Of a stretch of DNA of 29,592 nt, positions 9,091-17,167 are shown one piece after another (within the stretch, counting starts at the first letter, position 1; each line of letters starts with the position of its first letter). A program made the translations under genes and the position numbers. The notes beneath the pieces are model-generated. The model saw nothing but the letters and a program-made list of their open reading frames with translations, had not been told where the DNA came from and made no database searches. Source of the stretch: CAZDSS01 sp964508185 (GTDB lineage Bacteria; Pseudomonadota; Alphaproteobacteria; Sphingomonadales; Govanellaceae); assembly GCA_964508185.1 (NCBI GenBank), contig CAZDSS010000023.1, positions 1-29,592 on the forward strand. The letters are read 5' to 3'.

Positions 9091-11188
9091 ATGCGTCCAG
9101 AAATATTGTTCCCGCTGTTCCGGCCGACGACCGCCCTCAAGGGGATCGGGGGGCGGACGGCCGCGCATCTGGCCCGGCTGGACATCAACCGCATGGCGGA
9201 CCTCTTGTGGCACCTGCCGGTGGGCGTGGTGGACCGCCGCCTGTCGCCGCCCATCGCCGAGGCGCCCCACGGCGCGGTCGTGACCCTGATGGTCGAGGTC
9301 GTCAGCCACCATCCCGCGCCGCCGCGCGGCCGGCGGCCCTACCGCGTCACCTGCCGCGACGCGAGCGGGGAGATGGAGCTCGTCTTCTTCCATCCCAACC
9401 GCGACTATCTCGAGGAAATCCTGCCCGAGGGGAGCCGGAGGCTCGTGAGCGGGCGCGCGGAATGGTTCCAGGGCCGCCTGCAGATGAGCCATCCCGACTA
9501 CATCCTGCCGCCCGACGCCCGCGATCGCCTGCCCATGATCGAACCCGTATATGGCCTGACCGCCGGGCTCGCCGGGAAAGCCCTGCAGCGGGCCATAGCG
9601 CAGGCGATCGCCGAACTCCGCGATCTTCCCGAATGGATCGATCCGGCGCTGCTGAAGCGGGAAGGCTGGCCGTCCTGGCGGGAGGCCATCGTCGCCGTCC
9701 ACCAGCCGGAGGATGAGGCGAGCGTCCTGCCTCTCGCCCCCGCCCGCGCGCGCCTTGCCTATGACGAACTGCTCGCGAACCAGCTGGCGCTCGCCCTGGT
9801 GCGGGAGCGGCTCAGGCGGCGCAAGGGGCGTTCGACCGTTGGCGACGGGCGATTGACGGCGCGGCTTCGCGAGATCCTGCCCTTCGCGCTCACCGGCGCG
9901 CAGGAACGGGCGATCGCCGAGATCGACGCCGATCTTGCAGCCCCCGCCACCATGCTGCGGCTCCTGCAGGGGGACGTGGGCAGCGGCAAGACCATGGTGG
10001 CGTTTCACGCCCTGCTGACGGCGGTCGAAGCCGGCGGGCAGGGGGCGCTGCTTGCCCCCACCGAGATCCTCGCCCGCCAGCATTTCGCCACCATCGGGCC
10101 GCTGGCCCGGGAGCTTGGCGTCGCGGTCGGCATCCTCACGGGGCGCGACAAGGGCAAGGCGCGGCAGAAGCTGCTGGATGCGGTGGCCGCAGGCGAAATC
10201 CGGATCCTCATCGGCACCCACGCCCTGTTCGAGGACGACGTGACCTTTCGCGACCTGCGATTGGCGGTCATCGACGAGCAGCACCGCTTCGGCGTCCATC
10301 AGCGTCTTGCCATCACCGACAAGNNNNNNNNNNGGGCCGGGCGGCGCCGACATGCTGGTGATGACCGCAACCCCCATCCCCCGGACGCTGGCGCTCACCG
10401 CCTATGGCGACATGGATGTATCCCGCCTCGACGAGAAGCCCGCCGGCCGCAAGCCGGTGGACACCCGCACCATTCCGGCGGAACGGCTGGACGAAGTGGT
10501 CGAAGGCATCGGGCGGGCCATCGCCGGGGGCGCGCGGGTCTACTGGGTCTGCCCGCTGATCGAGGAATCGGAAGCAAGCGACCTTTCCGCCGCCGCGGCG
10601 CGCCACGAGATGCTGGCCAAGCGCTTCGGCGACCGCGTCGGCCTCGTCCACGGGCGCATGGCCGGACAGGAGAAGGACCGGGTGATGAACGCCTTCGCGG
10701 CGGGTGATCTCGACATTCTGGTGGCGACGACGGTGATCGAGGTCGGCGTCAACGTGCCCGAGGCGACGGTGATGGTGATCGAGCATGCGGAGCGTTTCGG
10801 GCTTGCCCAGCTTCACCAGCTGCGCGGGCGCGTCGGCCGCGGCGCGGCGCAGAGCCGCTGCATCCTGCTATACGCCCAGCCCCTGGGGGAGACGGCGCGG
10901 GCGCGCCTTGCCATCATGCGCGAGACCGAGGACGGCTTCCGCATCGCCGAGGAAGACCTGAAACTGCGCGGGGCGGGGGAAGTGCTGGGCACGCGGCAAA
11001 GCGGGCTGCCCCAGTTCAAGCTTGCGGACCTCGCCCACCACCAGGACCTCATCGCCATGGCGCGGGACGATGCGCGGCTCATCGTCGAGCGCGACCCGCG
11101 CCTGCAATCGCCGCGCGGGGAGGCGTTACGGGTCCTTCTTTACCTGTTCGAGCGGGACGCCGCTATCCGCTACCTGCATTCGGGATAG
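9091..11188 (+). CDS. recG: ATP-dependent DNA helicase RecG (interrupted by assembly gap)
   Basis: Branched-DNA translocase that regresses stalled forks and processes Holliday junctions. The N-terminal wedge/OB part contains LKGIGGRTAAHLARL and PYRVTCRDASGEMELVFFHPN. Motif I is LLQGDVGSGKTMVAFHAL (around residue 295), motif II VIDEQHRFGVHQRLA, motif III MTATPIPRTLALTAYGDMD, then ATTVIEVGVNVPEATVMVIEHAERFGLAQLHQLRGRVGR and the C-terminal ERDPRLQSP. Total length of about 700 residues is normal. Ten N at 10324-10333 fall between motifs II and III and shift the frame by one, which is best explained by a gap of arbitrary size. The 3' end runs 63 bases into the opposing DUF502 gene. Confidence 0.95.
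10324..10333. other. Assembly gap (10 N)
   Basis: Ten unknown bases between the codons for ITDK and GPGGADML of recG. Both sides are collinear with RecG and nothing else appears missing, so the true gap is probably a small multiple of three. Confidence 0.97.
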
Positions 11189-11887
11189 GCGGCGGGCCTT
11201 GCCGCCGTTGCCTGCAGTCGGCACCACGAGGCCGGCGGAGAACACGTATTTCATGCCCTCGTCGATGGTCATGTCGAGATAGATCACGTCCTTCTTCGGC
11301 ACGAAGACGAGGAAGCCGCCCGTGGGCGCGGGCGCCATGGGGATGAAGACGCAGATCACGTCCTCGACCGTCCGCTCCTGGATCTCGCCCTTGGTCTCGT
11401 TGGTGACGAAGCCCATGGACCACTGGCCGGGGCGGGGATATTCGATCAGCACCACGTCCTTGAAGGAGGAGGACTTGGTGGAGATCACCATCTCGAACAC
11501 CTGCTTGAGGGTGCCGTAGATGCTGCGCACGATGGGCATGCGGTCGAGGATCTTCTCGCCGAGGCGGATGAGCGACCGGCCCACCAGGTTGGCGGTGAGG
11601 AAGCCGAGCAGGGTGAGCGCCACCACCAGCGCCAGAAGCCCGATGCCGGGCACGCTGAAGGGCAGATAATGCTCGGGATTGTAGCGCTCGGGAATGAAGG
11701 GCGTGACCGCATCGTCCACGAAGGACAGGAACGACCACAGGAGATAGATGGTGATGCTGAGCGGGGCGGCGACGACGATCCCGGTCAGGAACCAGGTGCG
11801 CAGGCGATGCCACAGGGGATTGCCCGCGGGACGAGCGTCCCGCGTCCGCCCGCTGCTCTGCGGGGTCTCCGGGCCGTCAGCGCTCAT
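11126..11887 (-). CDS. DUF502 family membrane protein
   Basis: Protein of 253 residues with two strong membrane segments near the N-terminus (FLTGIVVAAPLSITIYLLW and GIGLLALVVALTLLGFL) and a soluble C-terminal part. The segments EKILDRMPIVRSIYGTLKQV, RPGQWSMGFVTNE and VFIPMAPAPTGGFLVFVP are hallmarks of DUF502. Its function is unknown. It is the last gene of the hydroxylase/acyltransferase/nucleotidyltransferase operon, 11 bases after the nucleotidyltransferase, so a role in membrane lipid handling is a guess from position only. Its last 63 bases overlap the opposing end of recG. Confidence 0.88.
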   Translation of the reverse strand: MSADGPETPQSSGRTRDARPAGNPLWHRLRTWFLTGIVVAAPLSITIYLLWSFLSFVDDAVTPFIPERYNPEHYLPFSVPGIGLLALVVALTLLGFLTANLVGRSLIRLGEKILDRMPIVRSIYGTLKQVFEMVISTKSSSFKDVVLIEYPRPGQWSMGFVTNETKGEIQERTVEDVICVFIPMAPAPTGGFLVFVPKKDVIYLDMTIDEGMKYVFSAGLVVPTAGNGGKARRLSRMQVADSGVPLEQVKKDP

Positions 11888-11898
11888 GGCCCGCCCTT

Positions 11899-12708
11899 TC
11901 AGGCATTGACGCGCCGGGCAAGGATATCCTCGGCGAGAATGAGGTCGTTTACCGTATCGACGTCGATCGCGGCCTCGGGATAGGGCATCTTCACCGCCTT
12001 GGCGCGGATGCCGACGACGCGACCCGCGCGGGCGATCATGCCGTCAAGGTCGTACCGCCGCAGCAGGTAGCCGAGAAGGGTGCCAAAGCCGAAGGCCCGG
12101 GCAAGCCGCCAGGGCGTCTTGCGCTCGCGCTCGATATTGATCCAGAAGTCGAGGACCTTGAGCGATTCCTCGGTGAGGAACGCATACATGTTGCAGCTCG
12201 AATAGCGGTCCTCGCGGCAGCGGATGAAGGTCCGCTTCGCTGTGGGATAGACGAGCCGGAAGGCCCGCTCCGACACCATGGCGAGCGCGAGGTCGGTGCC
12301 TTCGTCCTGCAGCGCCCGCTTGGCCGCGCGCCAGAAATGGTCGAGCATCTCGGGGGTGAGCAGGGCGTGGTCGGCGGTGACCACCAGGAACGGCGGGCGG
12401 AGACCCGCCTCGTCCACCATCTCGCGGATGCTGCGGCAGATGGATCCGGCGGAGCTTCGCACATGGCGGATGTCGATGCTCTGCCGCAGGGACTCGATCT
12501 TCTCCAGCGCGCTCACGTCCTCGATGCTGATATAGACGTCGCCGGACCAGGGGCTCCGGGTCAGCGCGTTGAGGACGTTCATGATCATGGGGCGGCCGCC
12601 CACATCGGCCAGGGCCTTGTGGCTCACGCCGCGCTCTTCGGCCACGGGATCGTTGGCGTTGCGGCGTCCCGCAAGAACCAGCGTCGGATATTGTACGGAC
12701 GCATCCAT
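11899..12708 (-). CDS. MobA-like NTP transferase domain protein (paralogue 1)
   Basis: Nucleotidyltransferase of 269 residues with the GT-A/MobA-like fold. Seen: N-terminal TLVLAGRRNANDPVAEERG, then SHKALADVGGRPMIMNVLNAL (the Lys-containing substrate loop), VVTADHALLTPEMLDHF (metal-site Asp region), YSSCNMYAF, and C-terminal AIDVDTVNDLILAEDILARR. It shares this plan with the gene at 16185-16985. The substrate is unknown; in this cluster it may activate a polar head-group precursor (inference). The ATG overlaps the TGA of the upstream acyltransferase by one base (TGATG), indicating translational coupling. Confidence 0.82.
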   Translation of the reverse strand: MDASVQYPTLVLAGRRNANDPVAEERGVSHKALADVGGRPMIMNVLNALTRSPWSGDVYISIEDVSALEKIESLRQSIDIRHVRSSAGSICRSIREMVDEAGLRPPFLVVTADHALLTPEMLDHFWRAAKRALQDEGTDLALAMVSERAFRLVYPTAKRTFIRCREDRYSSCNMYAFLTEESLKVLDFWINIERERKTPWRLARAFGFGTLLGYLLRRYDLDGMIARAGRVVGIRAKAVKMPYPEAAIDVDTVNDLILAEDILARRVNA

Positions 12709-13853
12709 CAAGCCAGGGCCTTTCCAAACACGCGATATGTCTTGTAGGGGGTGGAGCCGATCTTCTCGAGTATACCGAGCATTCCGGGATTGTCTTCGAG
12801 AATCCATGAGAGTTCGGCATGTTCCGCGCCCCGGCCGGAGGCATTCTGGCGGATCTGCTCGATGAGGGCGAAGGCGACGGCGGCGCCGAAGGCGGAGCTC
12901 TGGATTTCCTTCAGGACCCCCATGAGCGGCACGCGCACGGACTTCGGATAGCCCGCCTTGAGCCACCACAGCAATTTCGCCCAGCCGAAGGGCAGCAGGC
13001 GGCCGTCGATGGCCTTCATGATCTCGTTCATGTTGGGCAGCGTCACCATCATGCCGACGGGGCGGCCGCCCGAATAGGCGATATAGGTGAGCTCCTCGCG
13101 GATGATGGGTTTCAGGCCGTCCGCCGTATGCTTCAGCTCCGCGTCCGTCATGGGGATGTAGCCCCAGTTCCCGGACCAGGCGTCGTTGAAGATGTCGAGG
13201 ATGATCTTCAGGTCGCGGTCATAGTGCCGCATGCTGATGGGGCGGATCTCAAGGCGCCCTTCCTTGAAGCAGCGGGCGACGAGGCGCTTGATCATGTCCG
13301 GGATCACGTCGTCGCGGATGTCGAGATAGAAGGCGTAAAGGTCGCGCATCTTCTCGTATCCCGCCCGCTCGAACATGGCGGGATACCACGGGCGGGAATG
13401 GCCCATGAGCATCATGGGCGGAAATTCGAGGCCGGTGAGGAGGACGCCCGGCTCCTCGTTGAGGGTCGGATTGTATGGCCCGTAGACCTTGACCATCCCC
13501 CGCTCGCGAAGCCAGTTTTCCGCTACCTCGAACAGGGCGGAGGCCGCTTCCCAGTCGTCCATCACCTCGAAGAAGCCCATATGCCCGATGGGCTCGCCGT
13601 GATATTGCGGCACCAGCCGGTCGATCTGGGCAGATATGCGCCCCACCGGCTCGTCGCCCCGGAAGGCGAGCCAGGCCTGCAGCTCCGCATGTTCGAAATA
13701 GGGGTTCTTCTTCCGGTCGAGCCGCGCCTTCAGTTCCGGCATGTAGGGCGGCACCCAGGCGGGGTCGTTGGCATAGATCCGCCGCGGCAGCTCAAGAAAG
13801 CTGGCCAGCTGCCGGTTGCTTTCGACAGCGACGATCCGTACCGGCTGCGTCAT
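12708..13853 (-). CDS. GNAT-type acyltransferase, candidate bacterial ceramide synthase
   Basis: Protein of 381 residues with GNAT-like traits (FLELPRRIYANDPAWVPPY, VGRISAQIDRL, GHMGFFEVMDDWEAASALFEVAENWLRERGM, YGPYNPTLNEEPGVLLTGLE, AELSWILEDNPGMLGILEKIG). It looks like the long GNAT-related family often annotated as N-acetyltransferase or dATP pyrophosphohydrolase. A Caulobacter member, bCerS, N-acylates the long-chain base in ceramide synthesis (established knowledge). That role is inferred here from resemblance and from the Spt, CerR-like and ACP genes about 10 kb away. It is translationally coupled to the nucleotidyltransferase and lies 12 bases after the hydroxylase gene. Confidence 0.72.
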   Translation of the reverse strand: MTQPVRIVAVESNRQLASFLELPRRIYANDPAWVPPYMPELKARLDRKKNPYFEHAELQAWLAFRGDEPVGRISAQIDRLVPQYHGEPIGHMGFFEVMDDWEAASALFEVAENWLRERGMVKVYGPYNPTLNEEPGVLLTGLEFPPMMLMGHSRPWYPAMFERAGYEKMRDLYAFYLDIRDDVIPDMIKRLVARCFKEGRLEIRPISMRHYDRDLKIILDIFNDAWSGNWGYIPMTDAELKHTADGLKPIIREELTYIAYSGGRPVGMMVTLPNMNEIMKAIDGRLLPFGWAKLLWWLKAGYPKSVRVPLMGVLKEIQSSAFGAAVAFALIEQIRQNASGRGAEHAELSWILEDNPGMLGILEKIGSTPYKTYRVFGKALA

Positions 13854-13865
13854 TCAGGCGGACAC

Positions 13866-14624
13866 TCAGGATTGCGCACGGCGGTCGCGGGGCCGATCGG
13901 GGCCGAGGCCGCCGGAAAGCTCGGCAACCCACGGGTAACGCGCCGCCTCTTCCGCCGTGTAGCCGAGATTGTGGACGGTGGGGCTTTTCGGCAGCTGGGC
14001 ATTGTCCTCGTACAGGGTCCCGAACAGGCGGTCCCAGAAGTAGTTGGTGATGCCGTAATTGCCGTTCTCGTTGTGGAAATGGTGCGTCATGTGCAGGCGC
14101 TTGATCTCCCGCACCCATTTGTTCTTGGGCTTCACCGACAGATGCTGGATGCAGTGGAAGAATTCATAGACGCAGGTGGTGAAGACCCCGGTCGCAAGCC
14201 CCGTGGCCGCGCCCGCGATGCCGTCGAACGCCCAGCCCATGGGCATGGTGACGAGCGCGATGGTGGGGAGCGTCGTATAGAGCGCGCCGAACAGCACCTC
14301 GAGATCATGGGGATCCTGGTGGTGATCGTAGTGGATCCGCTTCCACACCCGGGCGGTCAGCGGCGAGCGGAACAGGAAGCGGCCATGCAGCACGAAGCGG
14401 TGCAGCACGTACCAGGCCAGGGGATAGGCGAGGATCGACAGGGCGATGACGATCAGGTTCGGCACCAGCGCCGTCGCCGTCTTGAAGGCGACGACCGTCG
14501 ATATGACGCCGATGATGATATAGGCCTGGATCGCGTAATACTGGAAATACGCAACGGCCAGCTCCTTCAGCGTCATCTTGTTCAGATAATGCTTCCGTTT
14601 CCAGAATCCGGCCCGTGCAAACAT
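13866..14624 (-). CDS. Sterol desaturase/fatty acid hydroxylase family protein
   Basis: Integral membrane di-iron oxygenase of 252 residues. The histidine clusters are in family order: HRFVLH, HYDHH, HCIQH and HMTHHFHNENGNYG, embedded among several hydrophobic helices (AYIIIGVISTVVAF, LIVIALSILAYPLAWYVL, TGLATGVFTTCVYEFF). Family members hydroxylate or desaturate sterols, fatty acids or sphingoid bases. First position in an operon with the ceramide-synthase-like gene suggests hydroxylation of a ceramide chain (inference). A GTG at 14657 extends the frame, but ATG 14624 has GGGAG seven bases upstream. A candidate promoter/operator lies at 14700-14719. Confidence 0.9.
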   Translation of the reverse strand: MFARAGFWKRKHYLNKMTLKELAVAYFQYYAIQAYIIIGVISTVVAFKTATALVPNLIVIALSILAYPLAWYVLHRFVLHGRFLFRSPLTARVWKRIHYDHHQDPHDLEVLFGALYTTLPTIALVTMPMGWAFDGIAGAATGLATGVFTTCVYEFFHCIQHLSVKPKNKWVREIKRLHMTHHFHNENGNYGITNYFWDRLFGTLYEDNAQLPKSPTVHNLGYTAEEAARYPWVAELSGGLGPDRPRDRRAQS

Positions 14625-14694
14625 CGCTTCGCTCCCAAAGAATCGCTCCAACAGCACTACTGCGCCGTCATTGGGGCGTTTTGATGACGTTGTT

Positions 14695-14720
14695 TATTAT
14701 GCCACAAACCGACGTGGCAA
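14695..14720 (-). promoter_or_regulatory. Candidate promoter with palindromic operator
   Basis: In the 131-base AT-richer spacer before the hydroxylase operon, perfect arms TGCCAC and GTGGCA (14700-14705 and 14714-14719, 8-base spacer) sit over a possible minus-strand -35 TTGCCA (15-base spacing) and -10 TAATAA. Promoter spacing is short. No T-run follows the stem, so it is not a typical terminator for the upstream PrpD gene. Confidence 0.35.
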
Positions 14721-14755
14721 CCAAAAAACGGCAAAAGCTGCGACGGGTTGCCCCC

Positions 14756-16180
14756 TCAGGCGGCGAGAAGGGCGGTCAGATCCCGCACGGGCCGAGGTCC
14801 GTCGAGGGCGAGAAGCGCCTGTTCCACCCGGGCGATGCGCGCATCATCCATGATGCCCGCCGCGCATTCGCGAAGCTTCTGGACGAGCTGCTCGTCGCTC
14901 ATGGGGTTGGCCTTGCTGCCGTTGGGCATGGCGACGCTGGTCGCAACGCGCTCGCCGGAGGTCAGGGTCACGATCACCTCGGTCGGAAACTCGCTTTCGA
15001 GCTTGTCCACGGGATCGAGCTTCACCTTCGCCATCTCGCGCCGCACGTCCTGCCGGAACAGGGCGTCGGGCAAGAAATCGTTGAGGGTGACGCTTCCCGT
15101 GACCAACGCGGTGGCCAGCCCGTATTCCATGGAAAAGCGCGCTTCCATGGGCGTCTGGGGATCGTGGTACATGAGATTGGCGAGATGAGCCGCGGGCGCA
15201 CGCACGAGGATCTCGGCGACGTTCGCCGGGGTCAGGCCATGCTTCTCGCGCAGTTCCAGCAGGCCGTCGAGGGAGCGGTGGACGCTGCCGCAATTGGGGA
15301 AGCGCTTCACCTTGAGGCCGTGGAGGATGATCGCAAGCTCTTCCCCTTCGGCGGGGGCCTTGAAGGTCATGTCCTGGCCGTGCTCGGCCTTGCCGATGAG
15401 GGATTGCTGCAGCGCCGCGCGGTCGGGCCCGACCATCAGGGTGGCCATGCCGTGAGGGCCGTCGAGCGTGAGACGGCCCGCGGTGACGCCGCCGCGGGCA
15501 AGATAGGCGGCCATGACGCCGCCCTGGGCGGCGAGACCCGCATGAAGCGGCTTGGTCATTGTCCCGAATTGGGACATGAAGCCGCCGGCGACGCTGGTCG
15601 CCATGGAAATGGCGTTGGTCGCCGCCCTGGCATCGAGGCGCAGCAGGCGGGCGCAGGCCGCGGCGGCGCCGATGGCGCCGACGGTGGATGTCGCATGCCA
15701 GCCGCGCGCGCGGTGATAGGGGTTCAATCCCTGGCCCACGCGGCACATGATCTCGAGCCCCACGATATAGCCGTCGATGAGGTCCGCGCCGGTCAGATTC
15801 TCGGCATCGGCGACGGCAAGAAGGGCGGGGGCGAGGACGGCGGTGGCGTGGGCCTTCGCCGGATCGAAATTGTCGTCGAAGTCAAGGGCGTGGGCGGCGA
15901 CGCCGTTCACGAGCGCGGCCCAGGGCGCGGCCATGCGGCGGCTGTCGCCGACGACGTGGGACGGCCCGTCGCCCCAGGGGGCGACCACGGGGCGCACCGT
16001 CTCGGTCGCCTCGTCGCGCGCCCCCGGGATCATGACGGCGATGACGTCGATCATGGCGCGGACGGCGTTGTGCCGCGCCCGCGCCGGCCAGTCCCGGGAC
16101 TTCTCCGCGACCCAGCCGCCATAAAGCTCCACCGCGGGGCGCTGATCCGCCGCGGCCCGCACTTCCTGCCGCGCATTCAT
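14756..16180 (-). CDS. MmgE/PrpD family protein
   Basis: Protein of 474 residues, full length for the MmgE/PrpD superfamily (2-methylcitrate dehydratase, cis-aconitate decarboxylase, iminodisuccinate epimerase). Seen: the N-terminal helical domain with VNGVAAHALDFDDNF (the conserved HxLDFDD-type motif), GYIVGLEIMCRVGQ, GWHATSTVGAIGAAAACARLL, FGTMTKPLHAGLAAQGGV, and the smaller domain with KRFPNCGSVHRSLDGLL. The exact reaction cannot be assigned. No prpB, prpC or acnD is nearby, so a methylcitrate-cycle role is doubtful. It follows the nucleotidyltransferase gene by four bases and must share its transcript. Its presence in a sphingolipid cluster is unexplained. Confidence 0.9.
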   Translation of the reverse strand: MNARQEVRAAADQRPAVELYGGWVAEKSRDWPARARHNAVRAMIDVIAVMIPGARDEATETVRPVVAPWGDGPSHVVGDSRRMAAPWAALVNGVAAHALDFDDNFDPAKAHATAVLAPALLAVADAENLTGADLIDGYIVGLEIMCRVGQGLNPYHRARGWHATSTVGAIGAAAACARLLRLDARAATNAISMATSVAGGFMSQFGTMTKPLHAGLAAQGGVMAAYLARGGVTAGRLTLDGPHGMATLMVGPDRAALQQSLIGKAEHGQDMTFKAPAEGEELAIILHGLKVKRFPNCGSVHRSLDGLLELREKHGLTPANVAEILVRAPAAHLANLMYHDPQTPMEARFSMEYGLATALVTGSVTLNDFLPDALFRQDVRREMAKVKLDPVDKLESEFPTEVIVTLTSGERVATSVAMPNGSKANPMSDEQLVQKLRECAAGIMDDARIARVEQALLALDGPRPVRDLTALLAA

Positions 16181-16184
16181 GGGG

Positions 16185-16985
16185 TTACGCCGCTTCCTGC
16201 CGCCGGGCCCGCAGGATGCGCTCGGTCAGCGCGAAGTCGCGCGGATTGTCCACGTCGATGGGCGCCTCGGGGAAGGGCATGATGACCGCCTGAAGCTCGA
16301 GCCCGCTCCGCCGCGACAGGTGACGGAGGAAGCCCTGCAGGGTGATGAGCTTGAGCTTGTAGAACAGGAGCGCGCGCAGGCCGAAGGCCTTGAGGATGCG
16401 GCGCGGCTTCTTGCCGAACTGGCCGCCGCCCTCGAACGCCTTGGCGGCATGGATCGCATGTTCCGAGCGGATGCAATAGAGATTGCAGCTGGAATAGCCC
16501 TGGTCGCGCAGCTGATGGAAGGCGCGCACCCCGTCGGGATAGGCCGCCAGCACGTCGTTGGCGCGGGTCAGGGCCACCAGCACCTCGGCCTGGCTCTTCG
16601 TCGCCTGATCGCAGAAATAGTCGATCATCTCCGGCGTGTGGAGCGCGTTGTCGGCCGTGGTGATGACGAGCGGGTAGGGGTTGTCGAGGGACAAAACCCC
16701 GCGCATCACGCTGTGATAGAGGGTCGCTTCGGACGGCACCGTGACGATCCGGCCTTCGTCCAGATAACGGGCGAGCGCAGGCACCTGACGCAGGATCGCG
16801 GGATCCTCGATGGAGACCGCGACGCGGGCGATGGAGCGCGCGTCAAGCAGCGTTTCCACCACGCGCTGGATCATCGGGATGCCATCGAGAACGACGAGAC
16901 ATTTGTGGCTCAGACCCTGAATCTTCGCCACAGGATCCTCCGCCCCCCGGCGGCTGGCCGCCATGACCAATGCGGTGTGCTTCAC
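16185..16985 (-). CDS. MobA-like NTP transferase domain protein (paralogue 2)
   Basis: Nucleotidyltransferase of 266 residues, paralogous to the one at 11899-12708: HTALVMAASRRGAEDPVAKI, GLSHKCLVVLDGIPMIQRVVETL, VITTADNALHTPEMIDYF, GYSSCNLYCI and APIDVDNPRDFALTERILRAR match position by position. The start is read as GTG at 16985 because GGAGG lies five bases upstream; an ATG at 17060 would add 25 residues with no ribosome site and a poor match. The substrate is unknown. With its paralogue and the Tam41-like gene it makes three nucleotidyltransferase-fold genes in one lipid cluster. It is first in a two-gene unit with PrpD, about 110 nt downstream of a good promoter. Confidence 0.82.
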   Translation of the reverse strand: MKHTALVMAASRRGAEDPVAKIQGLSHKCLVVLDGIPMIQRVVETLLDARSIARVAVSIEDPAILRQVPALARYLDEGRIVTVPSEATLYHSVMRGVLSLDNPYPLVITTADNALHTPEMIDYFCDQATKSQAEVLVALTRANDVLAAYPDGVRAFHQLRDQGYSSCNLYCIRSEHAIHAAKAFEGGGQFGKKPRRILKAFGLRALLFYKLKLITLQGFLRHLSRRSGLELQAVIMPFPEAPIDVDNPRDFALTERILRARRQEAA

Positions 16986-17065
16986 GATTTCCTCCAATGT
17001 TTCAGCGTTATTATGGTTCGCCGTTTGCCGGCTCGGGAGTCCCCCTGCAAGCTGCGCCATTTGAC

Positions 17066-17079
17066 GCCGAATTTTCGGC
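17066..17079. repeat. Palindrome in the leader of the NTP transferase-PrpD unit
   Basis: Perfect 6-base arms GCCGAA and TTCGGC around TT, about 20 bases downstream of the -10 at 17103-17108, so inside the predicted leader. It may be an operator or a small RNA hairpin. Confidence 0.35.
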
Positions 17080-17102
17080 TTTTCTGTGACGATCTGCCGC
17101 GT

Positions 17103-17130
17103 TCTATATCGGTATCCGCGGAAAAGTCAA
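17103..17130 (-). promoter_or_regulatory. Sigma-70-like promoter for NTP transferase-PrpD
   Basis: Minus-strand -35 TTGACT (17130-17125), 16-base spacer, -10 TATAGA (17108-17103). This is the best promoter match seen in the window and lies in the 182-base gap after the flippase gene. Arms ATCCGCG and CGCGGAT (17114-17120, 17148-17154) flank the -35. Confidence 0.55.
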
Positions 17131-17167
17131 AATCTCTGGGCTGCAATCGCGGATTTGTGATCCGTCC

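Noticed and set aside
10307..11188. A separate helicase fragment or broken recG
   Set aside because: It continues RecG exactly after motif II; the break coincides with ten N.
14700..14719. Rho-independent terminator after the PrpD gene
   Set aside because: The stem is only 6 bp with an 8-base loop and is not followed by a T-run on the minus strand.
14756..16180. 2-methylcitrate dehydratase of a propionate operon
   Set aside because: No prpB, prpC, acnD or prpR is present; only the superfamily can be supported.
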